The position numbers were made by a program, and so were the translations under genes. A stretch of 64,000 nt of DNA from Liolophura sinensis (Eukaryota > Mollusca > Polyplacophora > Chitonida > Chitonidae): the NCBI RefSeq assembly GCF_032854445.1, contig NC_088295.1, positions 42,211,385 through 42,275,384 of the forward strand, given 5' to 3'. The notes beneath the pieces were generated by a model. It saw nothing but the letters and a program-made list of their open reading frames with translations. It did not search any database and was not told where the DNA came from. Positions 41,120-53,700 of this stretch are shown here, piece by piece. Every line of letters starts with the position of its first letter. Within the stretch, counting starts at the first letter, position 1.

Positions 41120-43255
41120 ATGATGATTGGTCCCAGCTGAGGAGAAAGTCAAGGCCAATGGCTAGCAGATGACAGATACTTCCTGTTAGCTGTGTGCGCC
41201 AAAATGCCGACACTGTTACAAAGGTTTTTGAAATTTGGTATTGATATCACATATGTAATACATGTAATAATCAAGTAGCACGGCGATTGCATCAAACTGT
41301 CTTTGTTGATAACATGAAAGCGTTATCGGGAATTTGACACTTCTGTGTTTTATATGTAATTTGGTTGAGAAGCCTATAAAAAATACGCTTGCCATGCTTA
41401 GAGTGGTAAAAGAGAATCACAGGTGTGACGCAGTATAACGGAGAACAGCGGATCACGATCAACTGTGTAAGGAAAAATGTGTCTAAAATAATCCGCGTAA
41501 GGGAGGAAGTGGCCATATTTGGATTTGTTGAATGACAGGGTAATGTGTCAGCGTGTCATAGGGAATATTCCGAGGTATAATTGTGATGTGCTGACCACAC
41601 TAATATTGGCTGAAGGGAACTGTGTTCATTCTAATGAATGAGTTTGTATTTATTCCTAAACTCCAAGCTCAGCCGTAGATAACATTTCGGCGTTGACATG
41701 AATTGTTCCACACAACAGAACGGATTATGAAAGCTTGTACGGGATGAGTACACGAGGCTATCGAAGGCAGAAGCCGTAGACGGTCAAATGTAATGTAATA
41801 AAATGTGATATGGTAATCAGCATTGGTATATATGGACAGAAATCCAAATGATGATCGTTTCTTGTACGAAATGACAAAGGAAAGTAACGAGGCCACAGAA
41901 ACGAATCGACAAAAATGTGTCAAGAAATATAAGGAGAGCTCTCAAAAAGAAATCCCATTAAACTCGGCCTGGGAATATCATTGTGATATTCTCGGAATAT
42001 TTCGCGTGGTGTAATAGGCACAGGGAACTGTTTCCATTGCAGGAAGATCACGTTAAATGAATTTCATTTCTGGTTTTCTGATAATCCAAACTGACGTCTA
42101 TTTGCTTTGGGCCATTCAGCAATTCCCATGCCCTGCCTTAGTAACACCTCGGGAGGACGTAGGGGCAATTTTGTCAGAATATATCACCCTCCAACTGGTT
42201 CTTATGAATTTCGTGAAGAAAAAAAAATGCGTTTTCTTCCAGAAGGGGGGAAACGATGGACAATGACTCCACACAACAGAAACTAAAAATCTGCCGGATT
42301 CGTTTCATCTAATGGCAAAGTTTTCCCTCATAAAATAATCAAAAAATTACTCAAGCGAGCATAATCCGCGGCAAGACATCCAATTTGGCAGACCAGAGGG
42401 ATTTGAGGCAGACATGATAAATGCTTACACTGAAGTTCAGTACGTCTCGCCTTTATTCCCGCTGAAAACAGCTACTCAGTTGGCTGATTCCTACCTGAAC
42501 GAGAATGTAACTTAATTTTACTATCTTGCTCAAGAACAAATTCTCTTAGGAGGCGTCATATCAAGACTTCTTTCTCAATTGAGGAACATCTGCATACGTG
42601 CACCATTTGTGTAAATGTATCATGTGCCAAAGTTATTTCTTTACAAGCTGAATCTTTATGATGGCTAAAATTGACCATAACAGGGGATAACGACATTAGT
42701 CTCCCACTGATTTCATGCTTTAACGACAACAGTCTGATTAACAGCATACGGTGACCCATGGCAGTCGTGGGTTGGCACAGGCTTTTAGTGTCTTCACAAG
42801 CACAGTGCAAAATAAAATCCGAACGTTTTCTTGGTTAAAACAGAACCTACTTCTGTTGACCACACTCGGCTAGGTGGAAAACATGACGATATGGTAATGG
42901 CGGTAATTCCATTACTCAACGGGAAAAGCTCCCACACGTTACAAGTCTACAAATGTAATACTCTGGCAGATTGCTTGATCGATATGCTTGTACCAAAAAA
43001 TAGCCGTCAGCTGAATGCTTTAGCCTTGACAAGGGTCTTCACCAACCACAGACAGTCGTCAAGGCAATGGCCATTTAAAGGGTCACAATGTTTTTATGTC
43101 CGAAGTTATACTTTTATCTAAGATAGTAAATCAGATTAAGGACAGTGACATTGTTTCAATCACTTCTGGAACAATTAGTACCCTATGGGCCTTAGATCTA
43201 CACCTAGTACACTCCCTTTAGCACAAAACCTCGGCAATATCTCTTCTTCGTATAG
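41120..43255. other. Intergenic, no recognised gene
   Basis: Short unrecognised frames only (for example 41823-42014 and 42831-43121 on plus). No splice-flanked exon and no known repeat family seen. Confidence 0.4.
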
Positions 43256-43260
43256 ATTTT

Positions 43261-43551
43261 TATGTATGTATGCTTGGGTTTTATCATTGTACTTGACGAC
43301 GAGGAGTAAATGGGTGTATGTACATATACACTGTGTCTTCTGTTGCAGGGCGAGTTTAAGACGCCTCTCAAATATCATCCTGAAGACACCAGGCTTGACA
43401 CCCCACCTGTCACATTATACTGACACCAGGCCAATCAGTCCTGTTTCCTTGCTCTACCCTCTCAGAGCGTAGCGCCAAGCGAGGCAGCATCGAGTACCAA
43501 GTCTTTGGTATGATCCCGGGGCTCCCGACTTCGACGCGGACGCTATAACGC
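43261..43551 (-). mobile_element. SINE family B, near full length
   Basis: On the minus strand the copy runs from a tRNA-like head (GGATCATACC region near 43510) through AGCAAGGAAACAGGACTGAT, GGTGTCAGTATAATGTGACA and GTCGTCAAGTACAATGATAA to AAACCCAAGCATACATACAT at 43261. The same blocks in the same order occur at 57701-57932 and 62478-62790. Confidence 0.8.
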
Positions 43552-44811
43552 ATTCAGTCACCGAAACGGTATTTCTCATTCGTGTTCTGACAGCCTAGAG
43601 ACCAGCAACCATTAGGCTTAGATCACGAACGTCCTTTTAATGATTTCCTGATACAGTATATTCACAGGCACTGATCGTCACGCAATCTACAGATAAGACA
43701 ACGGATTGACTTTAATGAAAAATACATGTCATTTTCTTGATCCTTCATCTTCACTGAGCTCCGTGATTCACATAGACGAGGAATGTAGAGCTTTTAGACA
43801 CACTTGAAAGACACATCGTGAAATAAGCAGGAAATCAGGAATGGGGGAAAAAAGTTCTTATGACGGTCGCTGCAGCCATGGAATTCTACCCTTTATTAAC
43901 GCACAGATCACTTGCTTCTCCACTTAGCAAACTCAGTGACAATCTAGAGATTCATGATGTGTAATGGACACGCCCGTTATACATGTTCCACTAACAACAA
44001 TGGTATTGTCAGAGAATTTTAAACACTTAGATGAATAATCAATGTCCTTTATACTTTTAAACTGAACCCAACACTCCAAAATAAAAACTATAATAATATG
44101 TTTACGAATGCTTCAAAGGTTAAGAAACAAAACGAGCCTATTCTCACATATCCCCAATATTAAAAAAGTCGATGTCCGAGTAGAGTGGGTAAGGGAATCA
44201 ACAAGAAACAAGGCAGATTGTCATATAGAAAACGGTTCACAAAATGGCATTCCTTGGTGTCCACGTACTGTAACACTATGTGTGGCAACATATAAGGCAA
44301 TTTGCAGGTTATGTCGCTGGTTAAATTAAAAGCCTTTTAATACGGATTATATATCTACATTGATAAACGTTTCAGTCAACATTCCTTGGCACAAATGCTA
44401 CCTATATCTAGGATCAAAGTCGTGATCTAATAGTCAAGATGGGATACAGTGACTGGAAGCGTTTGTAATACGTTAAAGGGACATTGTACATAGATCAATG
44501 CTTACGTCAGCTGTACAGTGCGCTATATCTGGACGTCTCTCATCTCAGAAAACCTACGCGGTCGATTTTTTGGGAGATGTCGAAGCTAATGTGATTTTGC
44601 GCTTGTTCTGGAAAACTGCAACGCATCAGTCTATGCAAACCATACTGTTAGAGGGGTGCGTCCCTTGCTACAAGCAAGGGAACTGTTAGAATAAAGCCCT
44701 ACGAATATATATATGAACGGATTTTAACGGGCCCGTTCTCAAGGCCGTTTCACATATACGACCAGGCGACTGTTAGATCCATGGGTAGAGGGAATCGGTC
44801 AGACCCATTGG

Positions 44812-44935
44812 AGAACATCATACCCCACCGGAAAGTACCTCACAAACATCATCTGCTGCCTTAAAGCCGCAATCGTACCAGCAGAACCTGGATTCAATCA
44901 AGCGATGTGATTGGTCACGGGTTTGAAATGGACGA
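44812..44935 (-). mobile_element. tRNA-headed SINE fragment
   Basis: AAGTACCTCACAAACATCAT, CTTAAAGCCGC and CAGAACCTGGATTCAATCAA on plus; the last is a reverse B box. Minus orientation, similar in layout to 57985-58085. Confidence 0.5.
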
Positions 44936-46829
44936 GGGCTACTCTGAAGGCTGTTTAAATATAGAAGCGTTCACAGGGAGAGGAATGTACACATACCTGA
45001 TGATTACGTCGGCCTTTTTAATCATTATGCAATTCATGGCTGTCCCTTGACTGTGATAACAAGTTAATTTGTCAGGTAATTACAAGGTTGCATTTCCGTT
45101 TCCATTTTGTAAAATCAACTTCAAACAAGTCTGGGATACAAGCTTTCCACTAGTGGAATTCACAGTGATTCGGATATGTAGAAATTACAAGCTGTTCAAA
45201 TAATTCCCGGCAATTTCACCCACAGACATTATAATCGCAGTATTTAGCCAATTTGTAACTTTCCAAGACCTGGTTCGTGTCGATACTTTGTCGACTTCAT
45301 TACTAACGTGACGTCACTAATGACGCGAGTGATCAGTCTGAGATGATGCAGATGAATCAATGGCTGTACGGGTAGAGTTCGTGTCTCTTGTACGACGGAA
45401 AGTCGGCAAAAATGAGCGGAAATTGTCTGACACCAGGAATTCATAATTGGCCAGTTAATCCAGGGAAAGGAAATTCCAATACCCGTACATGTTGTGATAC
45501 TAATTTATCTGTCTGATATTGCACTTAAAACTCGTCAATAAATAAGCACAAAAATTAAATTTGCATGAGATCTAGGAGATAGAAATGATTATAGTGATAA
45601 ATCATCTTTCCTCATTTTGAAGCACTTCGTCATTTCTATTATGGCACTCGAAAAAACGAACCTCAGACAAAAACGATGTAAATAAATTCACGTTATCACT
45701 GGTCACATCAAAACTTATGCATTTCGTCAGACGCAAGCATGACACTAGAACAACACGAGATCAACTTGTCGCGATTTCTCTCCTATATGAAGCAACCATC
45801 ACCCCAAAAGTGTATACTGGTGCGTTTGACTGACCATCTTGTTCTTGACTCTAACTGCTAGCAGAGGGCATGACGGTGCAGAACAGTTTCTGTCCATAAA
45901 CTGGGATAATGTCTTCCACAAGATCAAAACTTAACCCGTGTACCGTGATTTTGTAAAGTTATTTATCTTAACACATGCATGCCACATCACTTCTCCGGGG
46001 AAATACAGCTAACTCTGATTATCCCATGAGCGGAAATTAGTTAACTTAATTTGAGGAAATTGGTATGGGTCGATAAGGCATCCCTGTGGAACACCCCGCT
46101 TAAACTTGTGCTTGGGGAGGGACCCAGGCCCTCGAGTGAAGGAAAGCCAGTTTATCCAGTTATATCTAAGGTTCATAAGATGATGTCCCTGAAAATTTTC
46201 TCAACGTGCATACATTTAGCACGAACAAAAATTGCAACCGCTGTAATGATCGCTACCTCTGCATTCTACATTGTTTCACTTATATTATGCGGATTTGGGT
46301 AATCAAATAATTCGGTCAACTTTCCATCTACACATATTTGCGGGCAAAGAAATGAATTCATAGTGAATCCATAAGCGCAGAAATCACCAGGCTAAAAGAC
46401 TGTAGTGTTATGTGAGTTAAACAACTGTCTATCTAAGAATGACTTCATACCAGTTAGCCTCCACAAAATCATATGTGACTACACCGAAAATTTGAACTAC
46501 GATCTTAAAGCTTATTTTTCGGCTTTAGAAATTAAAATTAATGACCGCATTAATGTTTAAGACAAAAGTGTCTAAATTTCAGCTTCCAGAACCAAAAACT
46601 AAGTATTGCGAAGAGGTTTTAATTTTGACATAAACCAGAACTGGCTTCGTGGAATGGGTCCAGGGCCCAAAGATTGTGAAGCTGTCTTAGACGTAAATCG
46701 GACATAGGCTTAACTTCAAAACTAGATGCAATAGTTACAATTTTTATTTGACAGAAAGCGGAAAATTCTTTATTCCGTGTGTTTTATTTATAGATCAAAG
46801 TCATACCTGAAACAATGGTTTCCCTCCAG

Positions 46830-47110
46830 ATTCTGTCATTTTCGTGTCTTTGAAGGTTCGATCTGTGAACGGTTTTCTGTTTTATGACGGACATTTTATA
46901 TGCAAGGAGGTACTACTGCTATTGGATATCGATACAGACTCAAGAGTGGATGCGCAGCAAATCTTACCTGTCGAATTTTTACGGGTCATTATAACACAAG
47001 TCAGCCATTTAGTTATTAAAGTAATCGATGATCAATACAGCCAACGCACATACCACCCTTACGTGGAGGCCTTCAAACATCTAACAGCAGCCGACGAGGA
47101 CAAAGCGTAA
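46830..47110 (+). CDS. Unidentified exon candidate
   Basis: An acceptor-like TGGTTTCCCTCCAG (ending 46829) opens a frame of about 93 codons ending in TAA at 47108-47110. The product is mixed hydrophobic and charged, with VRSVNGFLFYDGHFICKEV followed by LLLLDIDTDSRVDAQQ and ending TAADEDKA; codon content looks ordinary for protein. I know no matching family. There is no ATG near the start, so if real it is a terminal exon of a plus-strand gene. Confidence 0.25.
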
Positions 47111-47510
47111 CGGAAACTCCTAGTCCGTGGCTCTTTTATCACGACTACCAAGCGTTATCAAAGGCAATTTGTGGGGTTTCAATACCACAAAAAAAACAGC
47201 TGTGGAGGCAGCGTACTGTACCAGAAATGTACTACTCACCGAGGTTTGAATATACATATTCAGGTAATTGGCCATGGTTCGACACCACTGCAATGCTACA
47301 TTAGGGTATTACATGGTAGCTGCCAAAGATTAAAATACATAAACGAATCAAAATATAAATTGCTAAGTAAACTCTTCAAATCTGACCAAGATAACTTCAA
47401 AGCATGGCATTCGCCCTCTTTTAGTTTAGATTGGGTCTAAGAATGTTGGGTAAGGCTTTAATCTTCTTGAAGTAACTTTGAACTACCACTGGCCCATGCA
47501 CTGAAGCCTT

Positions 47511-47640
47511 AGTTCCGTGGAGGCCGATTGGCCCGTAGACTAGAGGGGGTTGCAGGCTCGAATCCAACCCTCCTGAAGTTTGGAAGTCAGGTACCTAGCA
47601 AAGTTGCAATGGTTTATTCCACGTTCTGCTTCCTCCATTA
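47511..47640 (+). mobile_element. tRNA-headed SINE, head and middle
   Basis: TTCCGTGGAGGCCGATTGGC (A-box region) and GGCTCGAATCCAACC (B box) are followed by GTCAGGTACCTAGCAAAG and TTCTGCTTCCTCCATTA, the family A-type middle. Plus orientation. Confidence 0.65.
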
Positions 47641-47644
47641 ATTA

Positions 47645-49450
47645 ACTTGACTTCCACTGAATAACAAACCATAACAAAAAACACAAGAGGCGAAATCAAG
47701 GACCACTGCATGGGTTCTGGGACTATACCTTATTTTGCACCAATATGCTACACGAGCGTACGGCAAGGAGCGAGAGACGCTATCAAAATCAATATTACCG
47801 TGCACACCAACAATACTTATCAACGTCGTCTGCTGGACTTAAGGTTTCATCTAGCCACCTTAATAGACAGCTTCGGTGATATCTTATGTCCTTGTCTGCG
47901 GACCGAAACCGACCTAACAGACGGGAAATTCAGGATTACTACACAAACCAAAGATGTGCCCTAACCTTCAGGTTAATACCAGCAGCCATTATCCAAATAT
48001 TCTGTGTCCACAGAGGAAAACTAAAGGCAATATCAAGGCATACATTTACAGTACACACAAAAGCTTTCAGACTAGCTTCGGGTTTCTGTCAGCGACTATT
48101 ATGTGGATATGGCATAGACAAGATTTTATCCTGATTTGTACAGGAGTCAAACAAGCTAACGGACACATAAACCAGCTATATGACAACTACATGTACTAAC
48201 GATCTGTCACACAACTAAGATAAAGTCCAAGAAAGACGTTTTTATGTGCATTCAGATTTGATTCAGTGATGACGAATAACGAAAAAACTTATGGCAGCGC
48301 ACAAATGCACAAAATATCCACGTCGTCATGCTGATGTTCATACCACCAATTATTACTGACGAAGATTCTACAGAATTGTACACGGAATTGTAGACTTGCA
48401 TGACTAGAAACGGTAGTATGAAGGAACCTATTTAAAAGACTACAGTATACCCAACTATATCACATCAGTTCATTTGATGTGAACTCCACGTTCAATGACA
48501 GTGAGTTTATTCACAATTACTTTCGATGCGCTGAGAATATAGCCGCCCACAACTGCAGAAGTAAATATGCAATATTCAAGTTTCAGCTCCCTATCTCAAA
48601 CCAGTACTGACGAGGCTTGTACAGAAGTTTATATGCCCCCCCCTCCCTCCACCCACACCCAAGAACAGCACTATATTTGACCCGATATTTGACCTGTATC
48701 TCCACCTTAAACAGCAGTTTATTTGTTTAGTTCAATCATTGATATTTAATGCCGGAATGTTTCACTTGTGCCATAGTGTTAACTGAATTTATTTACAGTT
48801 ATCAGGCCCTTATCGTGCCAAAAAATAATACAATAGTAAAAACTATTTTTTTTTTCTTTCCACGTTCATGTAAATCAGACATTTTCAGGTGAGGTGCTGA
48901 TACGGTGGTTGAAGGATTACTCAGATGAATGGGTAATGTCCATTTCCAATCCAACCTGTATTTAAACTTTTTTTGTATTTTGGTTTCTTCATTTTATTTT
49001 ATACATTTTTTGTTGCCTTAATGGGAATTGCTCACGAACATTGAAAAGGCTGTACAAAAAGAAGTAGAGCTTCAGAACAGAAAAAAGGAAACAGATAAAA
49101 CAAATGACAATTTCACCTTCAAGGGGCTATTTAGTGAGGGTAAAAATGGCGCCACCTGCATGACAAAAACTATGGAAGTTGAGAAAAAGAATGTCATGAA
49201 TTAACAGAGAATGAGGATATCGAACTACAATTTATCACATCTCACGTTTTTCCCAAAGGATAGGAAAGTTGTTCTCAGAACTAACCTGGCTCTTCCATTG
49301 CACTGGATAAAGTATACGTGACATAATCAATTGAAAACCAGCGGTGATAACCACATTGTATCAACGTTCATCTCAAACATCTCGGACTTCTCAACGTTAA
49401 TCGACGCCAGTCCAAAGAGAATTTAATGTCCGTACTACTATTTCCCATGA
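47645..49450. other. Intergenic, no recognised gene
   Basis: Overlapping plus frames (47710-47964 is the longest plausible one) match no family. Holds the C-rich tract at 48636-48660. Confidence 0.4.
48636..48660 (-). other. C-rich tract, potential G-quadruplex on minus strand
   Basis: C(8)TCCCTCCACCCACACCC on plus gives four or more G3+ runs with short loops on minus. Confidence 0.6.
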
Positions 49451-49464
49451 CATTTAATTCTCTT

Positions 49465-49755
49465 TCAACCCCCTAAATATAAAATAGCAACAGAAACTGG
49501 ACAAATCCTCAGGGAAGACAAGCGACCTGTGACCATTTCGACAGCCCTGGTGATGAAAACTTGGTTGAAGATGTATTCGCAGGCTGATAAAAAAAAGGCA
49601 AAGGACAGAAATAAACACTTACCAGTGGAACTTGATGTTTTCTCACAAATGTAATTCCAAAACGTCACATGAGGATCTGCAGCTGTACAAAACAAAATAA
49701 AAAGAACAATGAATGAAAAAATCTCAATTCTCATGCCATTGACGGGCCTTTCCAT
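49465..49755 (-). CDS. Candidate small secreted protein with a possible 39-nt intron
   Basis: ATGs at 49755 and 49734 open a frame whose second Met starts a typical signal peptide: MRIE, then hydrophobic IFSFIVLFILFCTA, with a likely cleavage before DPHVTFW. The frame continues NYICEKTSSSTG to a perfect donor (GTAAGTG at 49622). A pyrimidine-rich acceptor (CCTTTTTTTTTATCAG) ends 39 nt later at 49584, after which CEYIFNQVFITRAVEMV and a stop at 49465 follow. The 39 nt are in frame and stop-free, so the product is about 84 residues if spliced or 97 if not. Such a short intron would be unusual. Alternatively the signal-peptide region is itself a pyrimidine tract, with an acceptor at 49683 giving a 60-nt exon. 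I recognise no family. Confidence 0.3.
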   Translation of the reverse strand: MERPVNGMRIEIFSFIVLFILFCTAADPHVTFWNYICEKTSSSTGKCLFLSFAFFLSACEYIFNQVFITRAVEMVTGRLSSLRICPVSVAILYLGG

Positions 49756-49759
49756 GTAA

Positions 49760-52700
49760 TTTTAAAAACAATTTTTTTTACTCTCTTTTATAATACAATT
49801 TCGATTAAAGACTTTTTTCTTGTCATGAAAACACTAAAGTCTGAATGGATACCAGCTAAACAAAATAGATTTTCTGACATCTCCTGTGAGTTTTTCAATG
49901 AATTTATTGAAAATCTCCGTTATTAGTGAAACATCATGGACGACAGTTTGACAAGTGAAATTATAAATGCAGTTAAAATCACTTGAGAAAACTGATCTGA
50001 TCATCAATGAACACAGTTATGTCCACGTTATGAATAAGTCACCCATTAAGCAAATTAATTGGTTACAGAAAAACTTAAGTCTCCTTAAATTTTAAGTCAT
50101 CAGACCCTTTTAAGCTAACTACAATGGAATTTGTTTGCATGGACCGGTACTTTATTTATTATGTTTGGCTTACAATCCAAAACAAATTCATAAAGTGTGG
50201 AATAGACTACAAAATGTTCAGGGAAGAGAATATTTTCCAACAAAATAAGCTTAATTTTCTTCCACTTGTTGATTAGCTTGGGCCATTTTTGGTCAAATAT
50301 TACATTATTTGAAAATCCTGACTTTCCTTGAAACCAGCCTATCAGCTGAAAATTCATATCATGTATGTCTTTCTGGATGGGATACGTTATACTTCAAGGT
50401 CTCCACAAATGAGCAGACGCTCCGAGCTAACCGATCGCTCGACTGAACAAATTTATGGAAATATACACTTTGGTCATACTGTGGTATTAAGCTTAAATAC
50501 ATACATGGCTTATTAAATGAACGCTATGAATATGTCTACACTTGTTTGACAAATAGCTTCTTCTTAGCGAATATGAAATGGTAACTGGAAACCTTCTGAG
50601 TATGTGCATATCACATACCACTCCTGTACCCCTACCTAGCCTAGGTTAAAGATAAACCAGAATGGCACAAATTATCTCAATAAATGTGCTTCTAGATAGA
50701 CATATTAAAGCTTTAGCCTACATCTTTACAAAACAAAGAAATATCACAGAATTTTGTTGATGTTGTTAAAAAATTGCGCCGACAGCCAAACAGTTTTTGT
50801 GTAAACAAATATGGAAACAACAGAGAATGGAAACACTGCAGCACATAAACAGTAATTTGTAGTTAATCATCGAATTAATGAAGAATATTCAACCAAACTT
50901 AAACTTAAGTGGACGAAGATACGGCTTCTGAGTTCCAGAAACAGTGTAAACAAAATTTGACAACAAAAGAAACCCGGATAGTAAAGCGCCATCTATCTTG
51001 AAGAGTTATCTCCCTTGAAATTATAGGTTTCATTTCGTTATTCGAAGCTTGCATTTAGCCTGTCAATTTTTACACATTGTGCATTCCTCATTTCCACCAA
51101 TTACTTTGCATGTAAGATTTTCCTTAAAACCCGATCTTCATTTTCAGCCTGTTCTGTACATAAATTATATCAAATTTCCCTGGTGACACCATGATTAATT
51201 AGAAAGCAGCTCAACAAATGTTGGCAAATGTGAAAAAACAACGCCTCTTTGAGGCGTGAAGAAGTCTCTCAAAAATGATTAAAAGTATATAAATTTTGTC
51301 GTACAATATAGAATATAATTCCAAGTATAGTCTTGCTTTTAAACCAGACATACTGTGAGGCTTTCTTTATTTAATGTAGCCTAATTGTAAAAAACAATGA
51401 GAACATGCATGTCAAAATAGGCCTATACAGGCCTATAATTATATCGTAGTTTTCCGTACTGTGCTCTAAATCAGACAGGCCTATAAATACCAAACCCAGT
51501 AGGACAAGCCCTCATTTCCAGGCTGTTGTATCAGAGAAAAACTTAGTGAAGCGCAGGTAATAAATGAATCCATCCAACTATTAACACAGTTCTTTTGCTG
51601 TCGCGACTGGCGCCTTAGGGGCAGGTTTGCTGTTTGTCGTCAGAATTGTTAGGCGGAGGTGTTCCAGAAAGAAAATTATTTTGCACCGTCTGGAATTTTT
51701 ATCAACCACGTTGTTAGCCTACACCTCACAGAATCCGAAAGAGAAGACTTGTCAGAGAAAGTCTCTCAGAGTTCTGTACAGGAGAAAGGCCGGACATAGT
51801 CTTGATCTGACAACTGATCACGTTCGGTAACCTACTCCTGTCCTGGCGTAATCCGATTTCTGCGCCAGGAGATTTGAGAAATGTGCGACTATCGGATTTG
51901 TATCGACTGGCCCGGTTCTTACAAAGCATATATATCATTAAGGTTACCCGCATTGGGTGGTAACCTGCAGAACTCATTTGAGACGTCATAGCGATTTCGA
52001 AAACTTCAAAAATCCGATGTCACGAGGGTAAGAGGACAAGGCCAACATCAAAAATTTATACCGAGAAGATAACAAAAGGGAGTTGGGTATCGGTGGTCCC
52101 CGCTGGACGATCGGTATGGATTGTCAAGTTCATGCAGAGAAGCAGCTGCATGATTCAAAACCTACTCCATCAATACGGCGTGATATAAAAGTGTTATTAT
52201 TGAAAACAGCTCACGTAGGCCCCACCTGTATAAAACAATAATCAGCTAGAAATGCATGAATGCTTCGGGTTTAACGTCCTACTTAACAATTTTTCAGTCA
52301 TATGACCACAACAATCTGGTGGGATAAACAAATTATTTGGACACTTACATTAATCTACATATAAGAAGCGTTAAATCGTTTTGCTACATCTGAACAAATC
52401 ACGGCAAAAAACATGTAAATTGAGACATAAGTTACTCAACACCAGAAAAAGTCTCAGCGTAGGACTTAAGGCTGCGCTGGGGAAGTAATCGGACACACGG
52501 GTAGATGCTGACTGATTGGCGTAGCCGCTAATAGAGATAGCGGAATGGAGGCTTCCTACTTATTCGAGTGTCTGTTAAAGTTTGATTGGTCTAATCGTAT
52601 CCCAGCACGCCTGATCGTTAAAATTGGAGAAATGAGAATCTGGACTGAGGAACGCTTCCACCAATTGAATAAATTGCAAATAATGCATGGTATTTCGGTT

Positions 52701-53045
52701 AACTCTGTAGCCGTTAGTCTTCGGGCGATGTTTAATTGGATTGTCTGGGCTTATATGTGACACAAAGAGAATAGGAGAAAGTTCCAGACGAAAGATATGG
52801 AGGTATTTGCGTCTGATTATCTCCAGCGTACAAAGACAAAACTTTCCCAAAAGTCGTATAGCCGAGTTTTAAAATCCAATATTTTCCCGAATCTTTGCAT
52901 AATGTCCTACAACAGCATTCAGGGTGTCCGGGGAGGATAGAGGCTTACATAATGCCTGGTAATGAAACAATTCCCAGATCATTAGCAATGATCAGAGATG
53001 TATTGTTTAGCCTTTGAAGCGAAATATACATTATCTCACTTAACA
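49760..53045. other. Intergenic, no recognised gene
   Basis: AT-rich. A minus-strand frame at 50115-50357 (80 codons from ATG, Lys/Ile/Asn-rich) lies upstream of the 49465-49755 candidate in the same orientation but shows no link to it. A 35-nt plus segment at 51522-51556 has a good acceptor and donor. A SINE B tail lies at 52254. Confidence 0.4.
52254..52320 (-). mobile_element. SINE family B, 3' tail only
   Basis: GCATGAATGCTTCGGGTTTA, ACTTAACAATTTTTCAGTCA and TATGACC match the tail of the copy at 57701. Heavily 5' truncated. Confidence 0.7.
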
Positions 53046-53048
53046 ACT

Positions 53049-53088
53049 GGGCTTGGGAAGGCCGGGGAAGGCGGGGAATGGAGGGGGG
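53049..53088 (+). other. Potential G-quadruplex tract
   Basis: Five G runs (GGG, GGG, GGGG, GGGG, GGGGGG) separated by 3-6 nt loops, in otherwise AT-rich DNA. Confidence 0.65.
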
Positions 53089-53534
53089 TGTTTGGTAAGG
53101 ATATTTATCATATCAAGTAATTCGAAAAACAAAACAAAAAAACCCCCAAAGGTATGCTAACCCAAAGTGCCTATTTTCTATTTTGACATAAAGTTATTAT
53201 CAATCACTGAAAAGAAGTTAAAAAAATTCTGAAAAGGGTTTGTGAAAATATCTAATGCCTGCATACTGGGCGATATGGCCCAAAATGGCTATCGTTTCCA
53301 GATAAATTGATATATCATTTTACATGACAAGTTAAGAAGCGGTTAATACATATACACAAATATGCATCCATGCTCTAAAACCGTATCAGGGAAATATGAC
53401 AGAGAGCCCATAATTATAATCGTAATTAAATGAATTTAACAACGTTGCTTTTTAGCTTATTTGTACTAAATGCTGTTCAGGTTTACAGTAGTATTGTATC
53501 TTCAAAAATCCATAGATAAATTGCCCTCCCTCAC

Positions 53535-53700
53535 CTGCTCCCATTGCCTTGGCGACAAAAGTGGCATAGGATCGTTGCAGACCACTTGTCACCAATATGG
53601 TCCTTAGGTCGGTCGATGGTTTACGCCGGGCGCTCCGGTCGTTTTCACCCATAAAACTGACCATCATGTCAGTCACCAACCATCTTCTGCGACGGGACAT
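53535..53700 (-). CDS. Candidate first coding exon, basic protein of unknown family
   Basis: From ATG 53700 the minus strand is open for 55 codons plus one base to a good donor GCAG|GTGAGG (intron from 53534). An in-frame TAG lies 39 nt before the ATG. The peptide starts MSRRRRWLVTDMMVSFMGEN and ends YATFVAKAMGA; it is strongly basic (Arg-rich N-terminus). The exon is clearly more GC-rich than its flanks, and its third codon positions are G/C-rich, unlike the chance frames around it. A cag|TGTAAAATG acceptor just upstream is also possible. I recognise no family and found no partner exon to the left. Confidence 0.35.
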
